Shown piece after piece: positions 15,442 to 23,741 of a stretch of 64,000 nucleotides of DNA. The notes beneath the pieces were generated by a model. That model saw only the letters and a list, made by a program, of their open reading frames with translations, was not told the origin of the DNA and did no database searches. Source of the DNA: a virus; the IMG/VR virus record IMGVR_UViG_3300031772_000003, positions 1 to 64,000 of that record; one strand, given 5' to 3'. The stretch's first letter is position 1, and each line of letters opens with the position of its first letter. The translations under genes were made by a program, and so were the position numbers.

Positions 15442-16341
15442 TTACTCCTCATCCAGGTTCAGCGACCGCACGGGGGCCGCCACGATCATCGCGTCCAGGG
15501 TTGCCTTGACCTCACCGAGGCCAGACCTCACCTTGGTCCGCACGGAGTCATCGCTCCGCAGGATGCCATTGTCCACCCCTGCGAGCAGCCCGCGCGCCTT
15601 CTCGACCAGGGCCTTGAGCTCGGTGTCGTCGGTGATGTTGCGGGCATCGAAGGTGCCCAGGAACTCTTGCCACTTCGGGATCATCGAGTCCCTGAATACC
15701 TTTTTCTTGCCCGTCTCCGAGGAGCCGAGCTTCTCCACGGCGTGGTCCACGAGTTCTGAGAGGTAGGTGCGGAGGACCTGGCGGGCGACCTCGGTGGCCT
15801 CGTCCCACAGGTTCTTGTGCTTCTGCTGCTCGGCCTCGAAGAGGCCCTTGTCCAGCTTTTCCATCGAGCCCGGCACTCTGAAGTCGAGGTAGTACCACTC
15901 GATGGCGAACTTCGACTTCGCCGCCTCGGGGGTGGGGTAGTTGCCGGCCTCGAAGAGCCCGGAGGGGGCGAGACGGCGTTCCGCCTCCTGGATCAATGAG
16001 GGGTACTCGGCGATGAACGCCTCGACCTTGGTTCCGCGCTCCGCCGCGAGCTCGCAGAGCCTGCCTTCTACTTCGCTCTGGAGCGCGATGGGCAGCATGT
16101 AGACGCCCTTGCGGAGGGGCGAGGGCAGGGTCCGCAGCCGCAGGTAGTTGCCGACCGCGGCGTCGAGCTTCATGATGGCCCCGAAGCTCTCGGCTTCGAG
16201 GATCGACTTGTTGGCGCGAACCATCTCCCTGTCGGCCTCGGGTTTGAGCACTTTGCTGTCGGCCTTGCGGTTGATCCCGAGCCTGTGGATCTCGACGCTG
16301 AGGCAGACAACCTTGTCCCGGATCTGCTGCTCGGTGGACAC
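15442..16341 (-). CDS. DUF3150-like protein, 299 aa
   Basis: GTG at 16341 with AAGGAG six bases upstream; longer in-frame extensions lie in the previous gene. All-helical, charged protein with the look of DUF3150 proteins that sit between AAA+ ATPase and VWA genes (N-terminal IRDKVVCLSVEIHRLG segment, WYY/DFRVP motif in the middle). Likely the adaptor of the AAA+/VWA complex. Family assignment is from memory of the pattern and context. Confidence 0.7.
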   Translation of the reverse strand: MSTEQQIRDKVVCLSVEIHRLGINRKADSKVLKPEADREMVRANKSILEAESFGAIMKLDAAVGNYLRLRTLPSPLRKGVYMLPIALQSEVEGRLCELAAERGTKVEAFIAEYPSLIQEAERRLAPSGLFEAGNYPTPEAAKSKFAIEWYYLDFRVPGSMEKLDKGLFEAEQQKHKNLWDEATEVARQVLRTYLSELVDHAVEKLGSSETGKKKVFRDSMIPKWQEFLGTFDARNITDDTELKALVEKARGLLAGVDNGILRSDDSVRTKVRSGLGEVKATLDAMIVAAPVRSLNLDEE

Positions 16342-16343
16342 GG

Positions 16344-16547
16344 CTAACTCCTTACTTGTTGGCTGTGGCTGTGGCTGTGGGCCGCGCGGCCATGTCGGTG
16401 CTCGATCTTCTCCTCGCCTCCGAGCAGGCGGCCCACTTCGGCCAGCAGGCGGTCGGCGGAGGAGTGGTTGGGCGCGGAGATTTTGGATGTGGTCCACTTC
16501 ACTTGTCCATCCTCCAAAATCTCGACTTCCACCACATCAATCCTCAC
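16344..16547 (-). CDS. Small protein, DUF2997-like, 67 aa
   Basis: GTG at 16547 with AAGGAG six bases upstream, downstream of a leader-motif copy. N-terminal strand-turn-strand (VEVEILEDGQVKWTTSKIS) resembles DUF2997 proteins that accompany AAA+ genes; the C-terminus is His/Ser-rich (HRHGRAAHSHSHSQ), a possible metal-binding tail. Ends two bases before the DUF3150-like start. Confidence 0.6.
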   Translation of the reverse strand: MRIDVVEVEILEDGQVKWTTSKISAPNHSSADRLLAEVGRLLGGEEKIEHRHGRAAHSHSHSQQVRS

Positions 16548-16572
16548 GTTCTTCTCCTTCCTTGTGTTCTCC

Positions 16573-16591
16573 CCTCCCACCCCTAGAATCA
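16573..16591 (-). promoter_or_regulatory. Repeated leader motif, copy 3
   Basis: Exact TGATTCTAGGGGTGGGAGG on the coding strand, 25 bases before the GTG of the DUF2997-like gene and a few bases after the previous stop. Confidence 0.7.
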
Positions 16592-16597
16592 AGTGAA

Positions 16598-16894
16598 CTA
16601 GGGGGTGGTTACTACGCTTTCATCCTCGATGATCTTGCACGCTGCCGTGATGAATGATTCGACGTCGATGGCAACGATCTTGCCATCACACTCGGCGAGC
16701 AGGGAGCCAACGGGCTGGCTCACGGCCAGGGACAGCGATACTTTCTTGTCGCCCAGTGTCCCCTCTCCGAGACGTTGTCTGAGGATCAGAGCGTTCCCCA
16801 AGTAGACAACCTTGATGGGCACCTCATGCTCCACGGGCTTAGCCTGCTTGACGTTGCTGCTCAAGCGAACTCCACCCTGTACCTGTACACGCAT
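16598..16894 (-). CDS. Hypothetical protein, 98 aa
   Basis: ATG at 16894 (a GTG lies one codon earlier) with AAGGGA upstream. Strand-rich protein (VQVQGGVRLSS, then VPIKVVYLGN) with a C-terminal helix. No family recognised. Part of the run of small genes between the AAA+ and DUF3150-like genes. Confidence 0.7.
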   Translation of the reverse strand: MRVQVQGGVRLSSNVKQAKPVEHEVPIKVVYLGNALILRQRLGEGTLGDKKVSLSLAVSQPVGSLLAECDGKIVAIDVESFITAACKIIEDESVVTTP

Positions 16895-16918
16895 CACACA
16901 CCATCCCTTCTGCCTCGG

Positions 16919-17239
16919 CTACTTCTTGGCCTTGGCGAGGGCGGCGTGGAGCCGGTCGAAGTCCTCTTCCGGGACGGCGACCCACCGCCCCTTGAAGCCA
17001 CGGTCGTCATCGATGAGTGTGTTCCGCTTGAGCCGCGCGGCCTCCACCAACTCGTCGTGCGCGTTGACGGCGCGGACGGCGAGGGCCGCGTTGTCTCGGA
17101 TTTCTGCGTCCGATCTCTCCGTTGTGGAGAAGTCATCGGGCGCGAAGTTAGCGATGTACTCGTGTACACCGTCAACCATCTTGGCGATAAGCCTGGGATT
17201 TGTCTCGTCTACCGCCCACGGTCTCGGTGTCGCTGCCAT
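16919..17239 (-). CDS. Phage-type hypothetical protein, 106 aa
   Basis: ATG at 17239 with a leader-motif copy 20 bases upstream. Helical, with the DNAALAVRAVNAHDELVEA pattern that recurs in many unrelated phage proteins of unknown function. N-terminal third is rich in Pro/Asn. No catalytic residues are evident. Confidence 0.7.
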   Translation of the reverse strand: MAATPRPWAVDETNPRLIAKMVDGVHEYIANFAPDDFSTTERSDAEIRDNAALAVRAVNAHDELVEAARLKRNTLIDDDRGFKGRWVAVPEEDFDRLHAALAKAKK

Positions 17240-17259
17240 GTTTGTTCCTTCTCACCATC

Positions 17260-17278
17260 CCTCCCACCCCTAGAATTA
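17260..17278 (-). promoter_or_regulatory. Repeated leader motif, copy 4 (one mismatch)
   Basis: TAATTCTAGGGGTGGGAGG on the coding strand, 20 bases before the ATG of the 106-aa gene. One base differs from the consensus, which shows the TGA triplet is not strictly conserved. Confidence 0.65.
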
Positions 17279-17286
17279 GGCGAAGC

Positions 17287-17583
17287 TCACCACGCTTTTG
17301 TGAGTACTCGCTTGCTCCCCCTCGCTTCCTGACGCCACCCATACCGCTGAGTGACGGTCCGGATCGTCTGCTCCGCATAGAGCCTGCGGACCGCATTGGG
17401 CTCGATGTTCTCGGTTGTGAGCTTACCCGCGCCAAACTCGGCCTTGGCACCGCTTTTTCGGGCCGTCATGACTCCATTGCCGAGGGTGATGGTCCACCCA
17501 TCAGCCCCCAGGGCCGCGACGAGGGTGACCGCGTCTGCCTTCTGCCAGTCAACCTGTTGGGTTCGCACTTGATCACACGGCAT
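17287..17583 (-). CDS. AAA-module accessory protein (DUF1257-like), 98 aa
   Basis: ATG at 17583. The arrangement (an N-terminal segment predicting a domain with LVAALGADGWTI, a middle KSGAKAEF strand and a C-terminal NAVRRLYAEQTIRTVTQRYGW helix) matches a small family commonly found beside DUF2997 and AAA+ genes in bacteria, cyanobacterial plastids and phages. Function unknown; probably a subunit or regulator of the AAA+ complex. Confidence 0.65.
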   Translation of the reverse strand: MPCDQVRTQQVDWQKADAVTLVAALGADGWTITLGNGVMTARKSGAKAEFGAGKLTTENIEPNAVRRLYAEQTIRTVTQRYGWRQEARGSKRVLTKAW

Positions 17584-17604
17584 CGTTGGTTCTCCAATCC
17601 CCTT

Positions 17605-17622
17605 CCCCCACCCCTAGAATCA
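17605..17622 (-). promoter_or_regulatory. Repeated leader motif, copy 5 (variant)
   Basis: TGATTCTAGGGGTGGGGG on the coding strand, 21 bases before the ATG of the 98-aa gene. Here the motif core lies in the loop of an inverted repeat (CCCCCACC with GGTGGGGG). Confidence 0.65.
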
Positions 17623-17671
17623 GGTGGGGGGTGGAGGGATTTCTACGGCATGCTTGGCCCACCGCAGCGGG

Positions 17672-19633
17672 CTAGGCATCGGCCAGGATCGCTCGCTTGC
17701 CCACGGCAGCAGTCTGGGAGCCCTGGTCCGCCCTGTAGGGCCCACTGTAACTGGCGCTGATAAAGGTGCCATCGGCCATCTTGCGGAGCCGCTCGATCTG
17801 CTCGCGGGCCACCCGCGCCACGGGCACGATGTAATTGGCGGCGTCCTTGAGCGTGATCCCGAGGGCGTCGGCGAGGACGCAGCATTGCTTGATCTCGGCA
17901 CCTGTCCAGCCCTCGTCGTTCGGCACCGCGCTCTTGACCCCGTACTTCGGCTTGTAGATGTCCCAGATCACCTTTCGCTCCTCTGCATCCGGGAGGTCGA
18001 AGAAGAAGGTGCCGAAGCAGAACCGCCTCCGAAGTTCGGGCGGCAGAATCGTAAGATTGTTGCAGTTGTGAACGACGAGCCCAGCGGCGACGAACGTGTG
18101 GTTCTCATGGGCGATACTGATGTCGTAGACTTGGCTCGGCGGGAGCGGCGTCACCCGCTTCACACGCAGCCAGTCGAATCCGAGCCAGGTTCTCGCCCTC
18201 GGGTCGTCCACGGCTTCAGGCAATGGCCGTTCGACCCGGCTGCCCCCCCGTGGGGCAGCGAGCCAGTCGCCAACCCCCACTGCCCCAGCGGGGGTGGTTT
18301 CAATGCCTTCTGGGCACCACCGATACAGCAGATGATCGGTCGTACACCGAATTGGGAGTCCCAATGTCTCGATCTCGATCACATTGACGGAGTGGGAGGC
18401 TCGTCGGGCTGAGATTCTAGCCGAGTCCTTCTCACCACTAGGAGCAATGGTGATGACCTCTTCACCCACGGTCAAGTTGGCGATTGGAACAAGCGCCCCG
18501 TCGTTACGCTCCACAAGCGTATCCCCCGTAAGACAGGTTGCTATCGCCAGCACGCGGTCACCGCCGACGGCATCCACGACCTTGAGGGCTTGCCGGATGC
18601 GCCCCTCGCTCTGGCCCACGAACTGGGCCTTCATTCCTCCGAGGTCAAGGGTCACAGTGGGGCAACCGGCCTCGTTGCCTGCGCACTTGGCGACGAGGGA
18701 TTTCGCAGACCCTGGCGGACCAACGAAGATCATCCCTGACACCCCCTTGTCCTGCAACCAAGTGAGGAGGACGCCGAGGTAGTCCTGGGATACCCCCGAG
18801 GTATCGCCCTGAGCCCCTGCGAGGGCCTTCTCGATCTCGTCAATGAACAGGATGCAGCGGGGCGGGTACTTGCCCGCCACGAGCTTCCGCAGGAACTCCT
18901 TGATGTTCGATACGCCGCCCACGTCCCCGAACGTTTCCTTGTCGGCTCTTACGGAGAGGCCAGGGGTCTGGGAGATTAGGCCCCGCTTCCGCTCCCAAAG
19001 GGCGGCGAGGTCGAGCGCGGACTTATTGAGGCTGAGCGCCACGGCCTGCTCCGCCGCAAAGAGGCTCAGGCCCGTGACGGCATCGAGAGCGGCTTCGCGT
19101 AATTTCGCATCGAGCTTGAGGCGGGCCGCATCGAGCAGGGCATCGAGCATCACAGCCAAGCCCTCCCGGTCCGGCAGCGCCTCTTCAATTAGCAGCGTAT
19201 CGTTAGCCAGGGCAGGGAGTTGCGGCACTTGGCTCTCAAGCAGGATCATGATCCTGTTGTTCTGCTTGTAGGCGTCGCGTAGTGCCAGCAGGGCCGCCGT
19301 AACTGCTGCGCCGCTCGATCCCGACTCCGAGAGGCATGATCCGAGACCCTCGGCCACCACGATGGTCTTGGCCGGGGTCTTTGCCGCCAGCAGCAACGCC
19401 TCGACGGGATTGGTCACGACCTCGGGCTGGTTGGTCAGGTCACGCAGGGCCTTGGTCCCAGATGTGTTGAGACCAGCGAATCCGCTGGCAAGGCTCCAGT
19501 GCAGCATCGGAGCCTCACCGTTGAGCCGCTCCCGGAGCCCCTGAAGCGTTGCAGGGATGTCCGGGGACGCCAGGATAATGATTGGGACCCCGCGATTCCT
19601 CGCGCGTCCCAACTTATTCCATGCCTCTTTCAT
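17672..19633 (-). CDS. AAA+ ATPase with permuted Walker motifs, interrupted by an intein, 653 aa (496 after splicing)
   Basis: ATG at 19633 with a leader motif 25 bases upstream. The C-terminal AAA+ core is Ycf46/MoxR-like, but Walker B (ILFIDEIEKALAG, residues 261-273) precedes Walker A (GPPGSAKS, 305-312). After splicing, sensor 1 (VLAIATCNN) and the PELRRRF arginine-finger segment follow. Residues 1-220 form a degenerate RecA-like domain. An intein occupies residues 367-523 precisely at sensor 1. With the downstream VWA and DUF3150-like proteins it should form an ATP-driven remodelling machine; the substrate is unknown. Permuted order like this may be typical of phage members, but I cannot verify that here. 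Confidence 0.88.
   Translation of the reverse strand: MKEAWNKLGRARNRGVPIIILASPDIPATLQGLRERLNGEAPMLHWSLASGFAGLNTSGTKALRDLTNQPEVVTNPVEALLLAAKTPAKTIVVAEGLGSCLSESGSSGAAVTAALLALRDAYKQNNRIMILLESQVPQLPALANDTLLIEEALPDREGLAVMLDALLDAARLKLDAKLREAALDAVTGLSLFAAEQAVALSLNKSALDLAALWERKRGLISQTPGLSVRADKETFGDVGGVSNIKEFLRKLVAGKYPPRCILFIDEIEKALAGAQGDTSGVSQDYLGVLLTWLQDKGVSGMIFVGPPGSAKSLVAKCAGNEAGCPTVTLDLGGMKAQFVGQSEGRIRQALKVVDAVGGDRVLAIATCLTGDTLVERNDGALVPIANLTVGEEVITIAPSGEKDSARISARRASHSVNVIEIETLGLPIRCTTDHLLYRWCPEGIETTPAGAVGVGDWLAAPRGGSRVERPLPEAVDDPRARTWLGFDWLRVKRVTPLPPSQVYDISIAHENHTFVAAGLVVHNCNNLTILPPELRRRFCFGTFFFDLPDAEERKVIWDIYKPKYGVKSAVPNDEGWTGAEIKQCCVLADALGITLKDAANYIVPVARVAREQIERLRKMADGTFISASYSGPYRADQGSQTAAVGKRAILADA
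18065..18535 (-). mobile_element. Mini-intein, 157 aa, in the AAA+ protein
   Basis: Starts with Cys (CLTGDTLV, block A), has a block B-like RCTTDHLLY with the conserved Thr-x-x-His, and a block F/G ending VVHN followed by Cys+1. No homing-endonuclease domain is present, so it splices but probably cannot move on its own. Removal restores the uninterrupted IATCNN sensor 1 sequence. Confidence 0.9.
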
Positions 19634-19658
19634 TTACTGCTCCTTTCATCGCTCCTCT

Positions 19659-19677
19659 CCCCCCACCCCTAGAATCA
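19659..19677 (-). promoter_or_regulatory. Repeated leader motif, copy 6 (variant)
   Basis: TGATTCTAGGGGTGGGGGG on the coding strand, 25 bases before the ATG of the AAA+ gene, within a CCCCACC/GGTGGGG inverted repeat that could form a 7-bp hairpin. Confidence 0.65.
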
Positions 19678-19692
19678 GGTGGGGAAGACGTG

Positions 19693-20175
19693 CTAGAGTA
19701 AAACGCGAGACATTTCACTTCGGAGTTCTGCGTAAATGCCTTTGACGGCCTTGGAGGGGATACCGAGATGCTCCCCCATCTCGTCGTAGTTAAGTTTGCG
19801 GCTGGAGCGGAGCGTTTCGGTCATGGCCAACTGGGCTAGGGGGCTCAGTCGCTTCCACAGGACCGTATCATCGAAGACGTCGCTGGGGTCTTGGATTGGG
19901 CCTGGGGGGAGTTGGTGGGGATCGGGATGGGGCCGTTGGGTCTTGGCAAGATAGGTCAGCATCGCGTTGTGGGCGTACTTCACGGCCCATGAGATCACAT
20001 TGCAGCCCGCTCCGGGCCGGAAATCATTGAGGCTTCGCAGCACCGCCACGACGCCCTCATGAATGAGATCGTCCCTGTCGGTCTCCGGACCGAAGTGCAT
20101 GCGGCGGGCGAGCCAGCGCGCGATCTTGTAGACCTCTACCGTGGTCACGCTAGCTGCGGTACGCGGGGCGGGCAT
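19693..20175 (-). CDS. Sigma-70-family factor (phage-encoded), 160 aa
   Basis: Region 2-like sequence DDLIHEGVVAVLRSLNDF followed by an Asn/Trp/Tyr helix (SWAVKYAHNAMLTYL) that resembles the core-binding and -10 recognition helices. A C-terminal helix-turn-helix (YDEMGEHLGIPSKAVKGIY) stands for region 4. It is small and lacks region 1, as in phage late sigma factors. ATG at 20175 with only a weak ribosome binding site. It likely redirects host RNA polymerase to a set of phage promoters; whether the repeated leader motif is its target is speculation. Confidence 0.8.
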   Translation of the reverse strand: MPAPRTAASVTTVEVYKIARWLARRMHFGPETDRDDLIHEGVVAVLRSLNDFRPGAGCNVISWAVKYAHNAMLTYLAKTQRPHPDPHQLPPGPIQDPSDVFDDTVLWKRLSPLAQLAMTETLRSSRKLNYDEMGEHLGIPSKAVKGIYAELRSEMSRVLL

Positions 20176-20181
20176 AGTTAC

Positions 20182-20463
20182 TCAGTTCGCCCGTATGGCG
20201 TTGCCTGGAGTGATATAGTAGGGAATTGCCTCACCATAACTGGGAAGGATGGGGACGCAGAAGGACGCGGCGGCGTCTTTGGCCAACATCTTGTCGCCCG
20301 CGTCAACATCCGGACCGCGCGACCACCCCCAAGTGTTATCCCCCAAGGGATGAAGATTTTCATAGACAGGCTTTGCTGGCCCATCCCATCGCACGATATT
20401 CTCCGGCTCGAAACCATCCTCCTTGTCTCGCGTTAGCCAGAACGCGAGCCTGTGCTTGGGCAT
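20182..20463 (-). CDS. Hypothetical protein, 93 aa
   Basis: ATG at 20463 with AAGGAG six bases upstream; a frame extended to 20487 lacks one. Trp/Pro-rich middle (WGWSRGPDVDAGD) and strand-rich N-terminus. No family recognised. Confidence 0.65.
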   Translation of the reverse strand: MPKHRLAFWLTRDKEDGFEPENIVRWDGPAKPVYENLHPLGDNTWGWSRGPDVDAGDKMLAKDAAASFCVPILPSYGEAIPYYITPGNAIRAN

Positions 20464-20476
20464 GGGATGCTCCTTA

Positions 20477-21322
20477 TTAGGTTTCAATGCCCCACCTGAA
20501 AGTCCAGTTATGGTCGGCGTCCTTCACCACCGCCGCTTGGGTCTTGCGGGCCACAAGGGTCCCGTCACCCGTAGCGAGCCCAATTTCGGCGATGGGGAAC
20601 TGGTTCGCTTCGGTGTTGAGCAGATACGCTGTGACTTGGACGAGGTAAGCCGAGGGCCATACGATGCCGGCCCCAATGAGCTTGGTCGGCGTGATCGGCA
20701 TCTGGAGATTGGTCTGGGCCTGGTCTTCGGGGAACGAGCCGGTCCCGAAGATCATGGTGGTGATGAAGCGATTCGTGGAGTCACCGGCAATCAGATGGCA
20801 CACCTGGGTCAGCATCGTATTCAATGTGCTGGGGGAGGTCGAGACGGGGTAGTCAATGGTCCACTCCCATGTCCAGGCAAAGCGGGCGCTCTTGGTCATC
20901 ACGGGGAAGGTGACGCGGGCCACCAATGCCGGTGCGGCGTTGTAAAGGATCAAGCCCGCCTCCCGTACCGCTATGCCATTCGCCTCTGCCGCGAGCAGGG
21001 GCACGGTGAACTTGACGGACCGGGCCGTGGGATACGACACCGATGCGATGAGCTTGGTGTAGGCCGGTGCTCCGAGGGCGATGTCGGCAGCGGTCTCCAC
21101 GGTCCCGTCGGTTCCACAGGACACCCTATCGATCCAACGGTCGGCCACGCCGTCGCCCACAATCAGGTGGGCCTCCTGCTCCCGGAGATTGTCCACGACG
21201 ATGTTGGGGATGTCCAGGAGGACCGTGGCTTCTCCCGTTTCGACGCTGGTGGCCGTGAGCTTGACCCTACCGGTGGGACGCCCGACGCAGAGGTTGGGGA
21301 GGCGATTCATCACGGGTCTCAC
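20477..21322 (-). CDS. Phage tail-type protein with two repeated domains, 281 aa
   Basis: GTG at 21322 with AAGGAG six bases upstream (an ATG at 21310 also possible). Two tandem beta-rich domains end with similar segments (VREAGLILYN...LVARVTFP...WTI and IAEIGLATGDGTLVARKT...FRWGI). This pattern is typical of phage tail or baseplate decoration proteins in which such a domain is repeated. Location among glycosyltransferase genes fits a surface virion protein. The exact role is uncertain. Confidence 0.65.
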   Translation of the reverse strand: MRPVMNRLPNLCVGRPTGRVKLTATSVETGEATVLLDIPNIVVDNLREQEAHLIVGDGVADRWIDRVSCGTDGTVETAADIALGAPAYTKLIASVSYPTARSVKFTVPLLAAEANGIAVREAGLILYNAAPALVARVTFPVMTKSARFAWTWEWTIDYPVSTSPSTLNTMLTQVCHLIAGDSTNRFITTMIFGTGSFPEDQAQTNLQMPITPTKLIGAGIVWPSAYLVQVTAYLLNTEANQFPIAEIGLATGDGTLVARKTQAAVVKDADHNWTFRWGIET

Positions 21323-22143
21323 GAGTTGCTCCTTTCGAGATACGCCAGGGGGGCCTTGAGGCCCCCACAGACCCTGACACAACCACAGTAGTACGCGAGA
21401 TCGAAGCCTTCGACTTGTAGAGGCAAGTCGTGGTGGATGCCAGTTTCTGGGGGGCCGTGCCGTTGGTACGGCCTATGAGTCCATTGCTGCGTCCCACCCT
21501 CGGGATACGCAACGGAGGCACCCTGCCCGAACCCGAGGTGCTGGACCTGTGGGTCGGGCTTGCAGATTTCGTAGTGGCCCAACCCAGCGGCCCAGACAGC
21601 CTCGAAGAAGAGGTCCCCAAAGCCGCGGGGCTCCGGTCCAAAATGGTTGCCGACTCGCTCTACCGCGGCCCTGGGGATCAGTACGTTGGCCTCTCCCCCA
21701 ATCTTAAGTGAGCCGAAGCACCACGGCCCCACAACCACGTAGGACCGGGGCTCCAAGACGCCGTGGAAACTCAGCGTCACGGGGTGCCGGAGGTTCTCGG
21801 TCAGGATATTGAGAGCCGCGAGTCCGTCTTGGATCATGCGGGGCCCGACGAGAATGTCGTCATCGAGCAAGAGGAGGCAATCGGCACCACTAGCTATCAG
21901 GGCCTCGACAGCGTCGTGCCTGCGGATACCGATCCGCTCCTGGGGCGTGCCCGTAGCTGCGGGGGCAAACTCAGCTATGATGTCGGTTCGCCTATGCAGG
22001 AAGTCCGCGATTTTGGGGTCGGTGCTGCCGTCATCCAGCACCGTCACGGAGCAGCCCGTGAGGTTGCTGCGGAGGAGCCTGGGGAGGCACAACTTGAGGT
22101 GGCCGATACGGTTGTGGCTGAGGACATAGATCAGACAAGTCAC
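21319..22143 (-). CDS. Glycosyltransferase family 2-like, 274 aa
   Basis: GTG at 22143 with GAGGAG upstream. A GT-A fold is indicated by TVLDDGSTD (nucleotide-sugar binding) and LLLLDDDILV (DxD metal site) plus a later GGEANVLIPRAAVERVGNHF acceptor-site region. Such enzymes transfer sugars to proteins, lipids or glycans. It lies four bases into the upstream gene and next to other glycosyltransferase genes downstream of the tail operon. Confidence 0.85.
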   Translation of the reverse strand: MTCLIYVLSHNRIGHLKLCLPRLLRSNLTGCSVTVLDDGSTDPKIADFLHRRTDIIAEFAPAATGTPQERIGIRRHDAVEALIASGADCLLLLDDDILVGPRMIQDGLAALNILTENLRHPVTLSFHGVLEPRSYVVVGPWCFGSLKIGGEANVLIPRAAVERVGNHFGPEPRGFGDLFFEAVWAAGLGHYEICKPDPQVQHLGFGQGASVAYPEGGTQQWTHRPYQRHGPPETGIHHDLPLQVEGFDLAYYCGCVRVCGGLKAPLAYLERSNS

Positions 22144-22490
22144 CCCCTGCCCTCCTCATCCGACCCTCTACGGCTTACTTCCGCTATTACGTCTCTGAGT
22201 ACTGCCCGGATCGCTGCCGCCTCATCCTCGGTCCAACCATCCCCTAGCCACCGCGGGTCGTTGATTGCATCAACAGGGTCACGATTTGCTTTTGCTTTGT
22301 TGTCCAGAAGTATACAGGCCCCGTACACCAAGGTATCCGCGTCGCTAAGTGTGGCATACACTATAGGGGTGTAGCATTTGCCACCCATGTAGCGTTTGTT
22401 GCAAATGACCGCTTCCGCCAGCCGCGCAACTACGTCCGTGCTCACGGGTTGGCCAAGTTGGACTAGATCAACAGAGAGGTGCGCGCTCAT
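22140..22490 (-). CDS. Hypothetical protein, 116 aa
   Basis: ATG at 22490. Helical protein with an acidic C-terminus (EVSRRGSDEEGRG) and a central Gly/Cys/Tyr segment (KRYMGGKCYTPIVYA). No family recognised. The GT2 gene overlaps its end by four bases. Confidence 0.6.
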   Translation of the reverse strand: MSAHLSVDLVQLGQPVSTDVVARLAEAVICNKRYMGGKCYTPIVYATLSDADTLVYGACILLDNKAKANRDPVDAINDPRWLGDGWTEDEAAAIRAVLRDVIAEVSRRGSDEEGRG

Positions 22491-22502
22491 TTTGTTTTGT
22501 TC

Positions 22503-22727
22503 CTAGCTAATGGGCTCACGGCAGTCCAAGCGCCCTGTTTCTACCCGCCGGGCCGCCTCGCGCAGTATTCTGGCGGCACAGTGCCCGCACAAGCCGCCTA
22601 GCGCATTGTTCTTAAGGGTGTTCCTGGCGCGCGCCACTATAAAATCGACGTAACCAGAGAGGGTACTGGCCTGCCAGTCTCCCTCGTTCCAGCAGGCGTT
22701 ACCACACATGAGACAAGTATGAGCCAT
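22503..22727 (-). CDS. Small zinc-finger protein, 74 aa
   Basis: ATG at 22727 with AGGAG upstream. CxxCxxxC near the start (CLMCGNAC) and CGHC near residue 47 suggest one structural zinc site. Mostly helical between. Function unknown; possibly nucleic-acid or protein binding. Confidence 0.65.
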   Translation of the reverse strand: MAHTCLMCGNACWNEGDWQASTLSGYVDFIVARARNTLKNNALGGLCGHCAARILREAARRVETGRLDCREPIS

Positions 22728-22745
22728 TGACAGCGCTCCTGTGTG

Positions 22746-23741
22746 TTACGATTTCGGTGGCTCGCCCCACAAACGGTCCACCTCGGCTAGGATAGTGCAG
22801 GGGTTCAGATTCATGAGTCGAGCGCATCCACGCTCCGTGCATTTCACGGTATAGCCCCACGCGGGACGGCGCGAACACGGGCCCTCGCATACCACGTCCA
22901 TTCCCTCCAGGGCGGTACAGAGGGGGTAGGTGTGGATCGTCGCCACCGACGTGGGCCCGAACAATCCGATGCAGCGGGTCCGCGTCGCCGCTGCGAGATG
23001 GAGGATGGCGCTGTCGACGCATATCGCGCCCCAGCAGTTCGCTAGGACCCATGCCAGAGCGGGCAGGGCGAGCCCGATGACAGGCACGGCTCCATCAGGC
23101 ACGATAAAGTGGGGCTCCACGAGGTCGAGAACTAGGGGCCGGAGGCCACGCGCGAGGAGACCCTGGACCAAGTACTCCGCGTAGGGCCGTGGGTACGTCC
23201 GTTCCAAGGCTGAGGCTCTCAGCGCCACGGCGACCCACGGCTCACGCCCTCTTGAGCAGCCCAAGTGGGTTGAGACGGGCCCACTGTCCTCCCCGAACCT
23301 GAATCCCCATGAGGGGCAGGCGTGGCTCAAGCCCTTGGTCTTAGCGGCGGCGCAGAACAAACCGGCTCTGCCCCGATCGACCGCGGGCAGGGTACAAGCC
23401 AACTCGTAGGCTTCGCCTGGGCACCATAGGTCCACTATGGTCTTGGGCTCGCAACCCCGCAACGGCGCGAGGTAGGGGTAGCGCGTGGAATCAATGGGCC
23501 CGCCGCGCTCTCGCCGGCCCTGTGCCTTGATTTCTTTTACTGTACCGAGCCCGATGAAGTTCTCGACGCCGTAGAGGTGGCGATAGACTTCGGCGTAGTC
23601 CAATGGGGCGAAGACCGTCACGACGCACGCGGGGTCCTCGTGGCGGAGTTGCCGGGCCGCGGCCCCAACGCACAACGAATCGCCTATTGCCCCTCCGTCT
23701 CTGAGGAGACGGTGGAAGCGTCCACGATCAGCGGCGCACAA
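22746..23741 (-). CDS. Glycosyltransferase family 9 (heptosyltransferase-like)
   Basis: The GAIGDSL loop near the N-terminus is the hallmark of GT9, followed by VFAPLDYAEVY, a PWVAVALRAS nucleotide-sugar strand and a C-terminal WGAICVDSAILHLAAA/GLFGPTSV segment, as in WaaC/WaaF. Cysteines near the C-terminus (CEGPCSRRP, CTERGC) form a further Cys cluster. The start is uncertain: no ATG or GTG lies upstream of GAIGD near the end of the radical SAM gene, and TTG 23741 is the nearest candidate, overlapping that gene. Confidence 0.75.
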   Translation of the reverse strand: MCAADRGRFHRLLRDGGAIGDSLCVGAAARQLRHEDPACVVTVFAPLDYAEVYRHLYGVENFIGLGTVKEIKAQGRRERGGPIDSTRYPYLAPLRGCEPKTIVDLWCPGEAYELACTLPAVDRGRAGLFCAAAKTKGLSHACPSWGFRFGEDSGPVSTHLGCSRGREPWVAVALRASALERTYPRPYAEYLVQGLLARGLRPLVLDLVEPHFIVPDGAVPVIGLALPALAWVLANCWGAICVDSAILHLAAATRTRCIGLFGPTSVATIHTYPLCTALEGMDVVCEGPCSRRPAWGYTVKCTERGCARLMNLNPCTILAEVDRLWGEPPKS

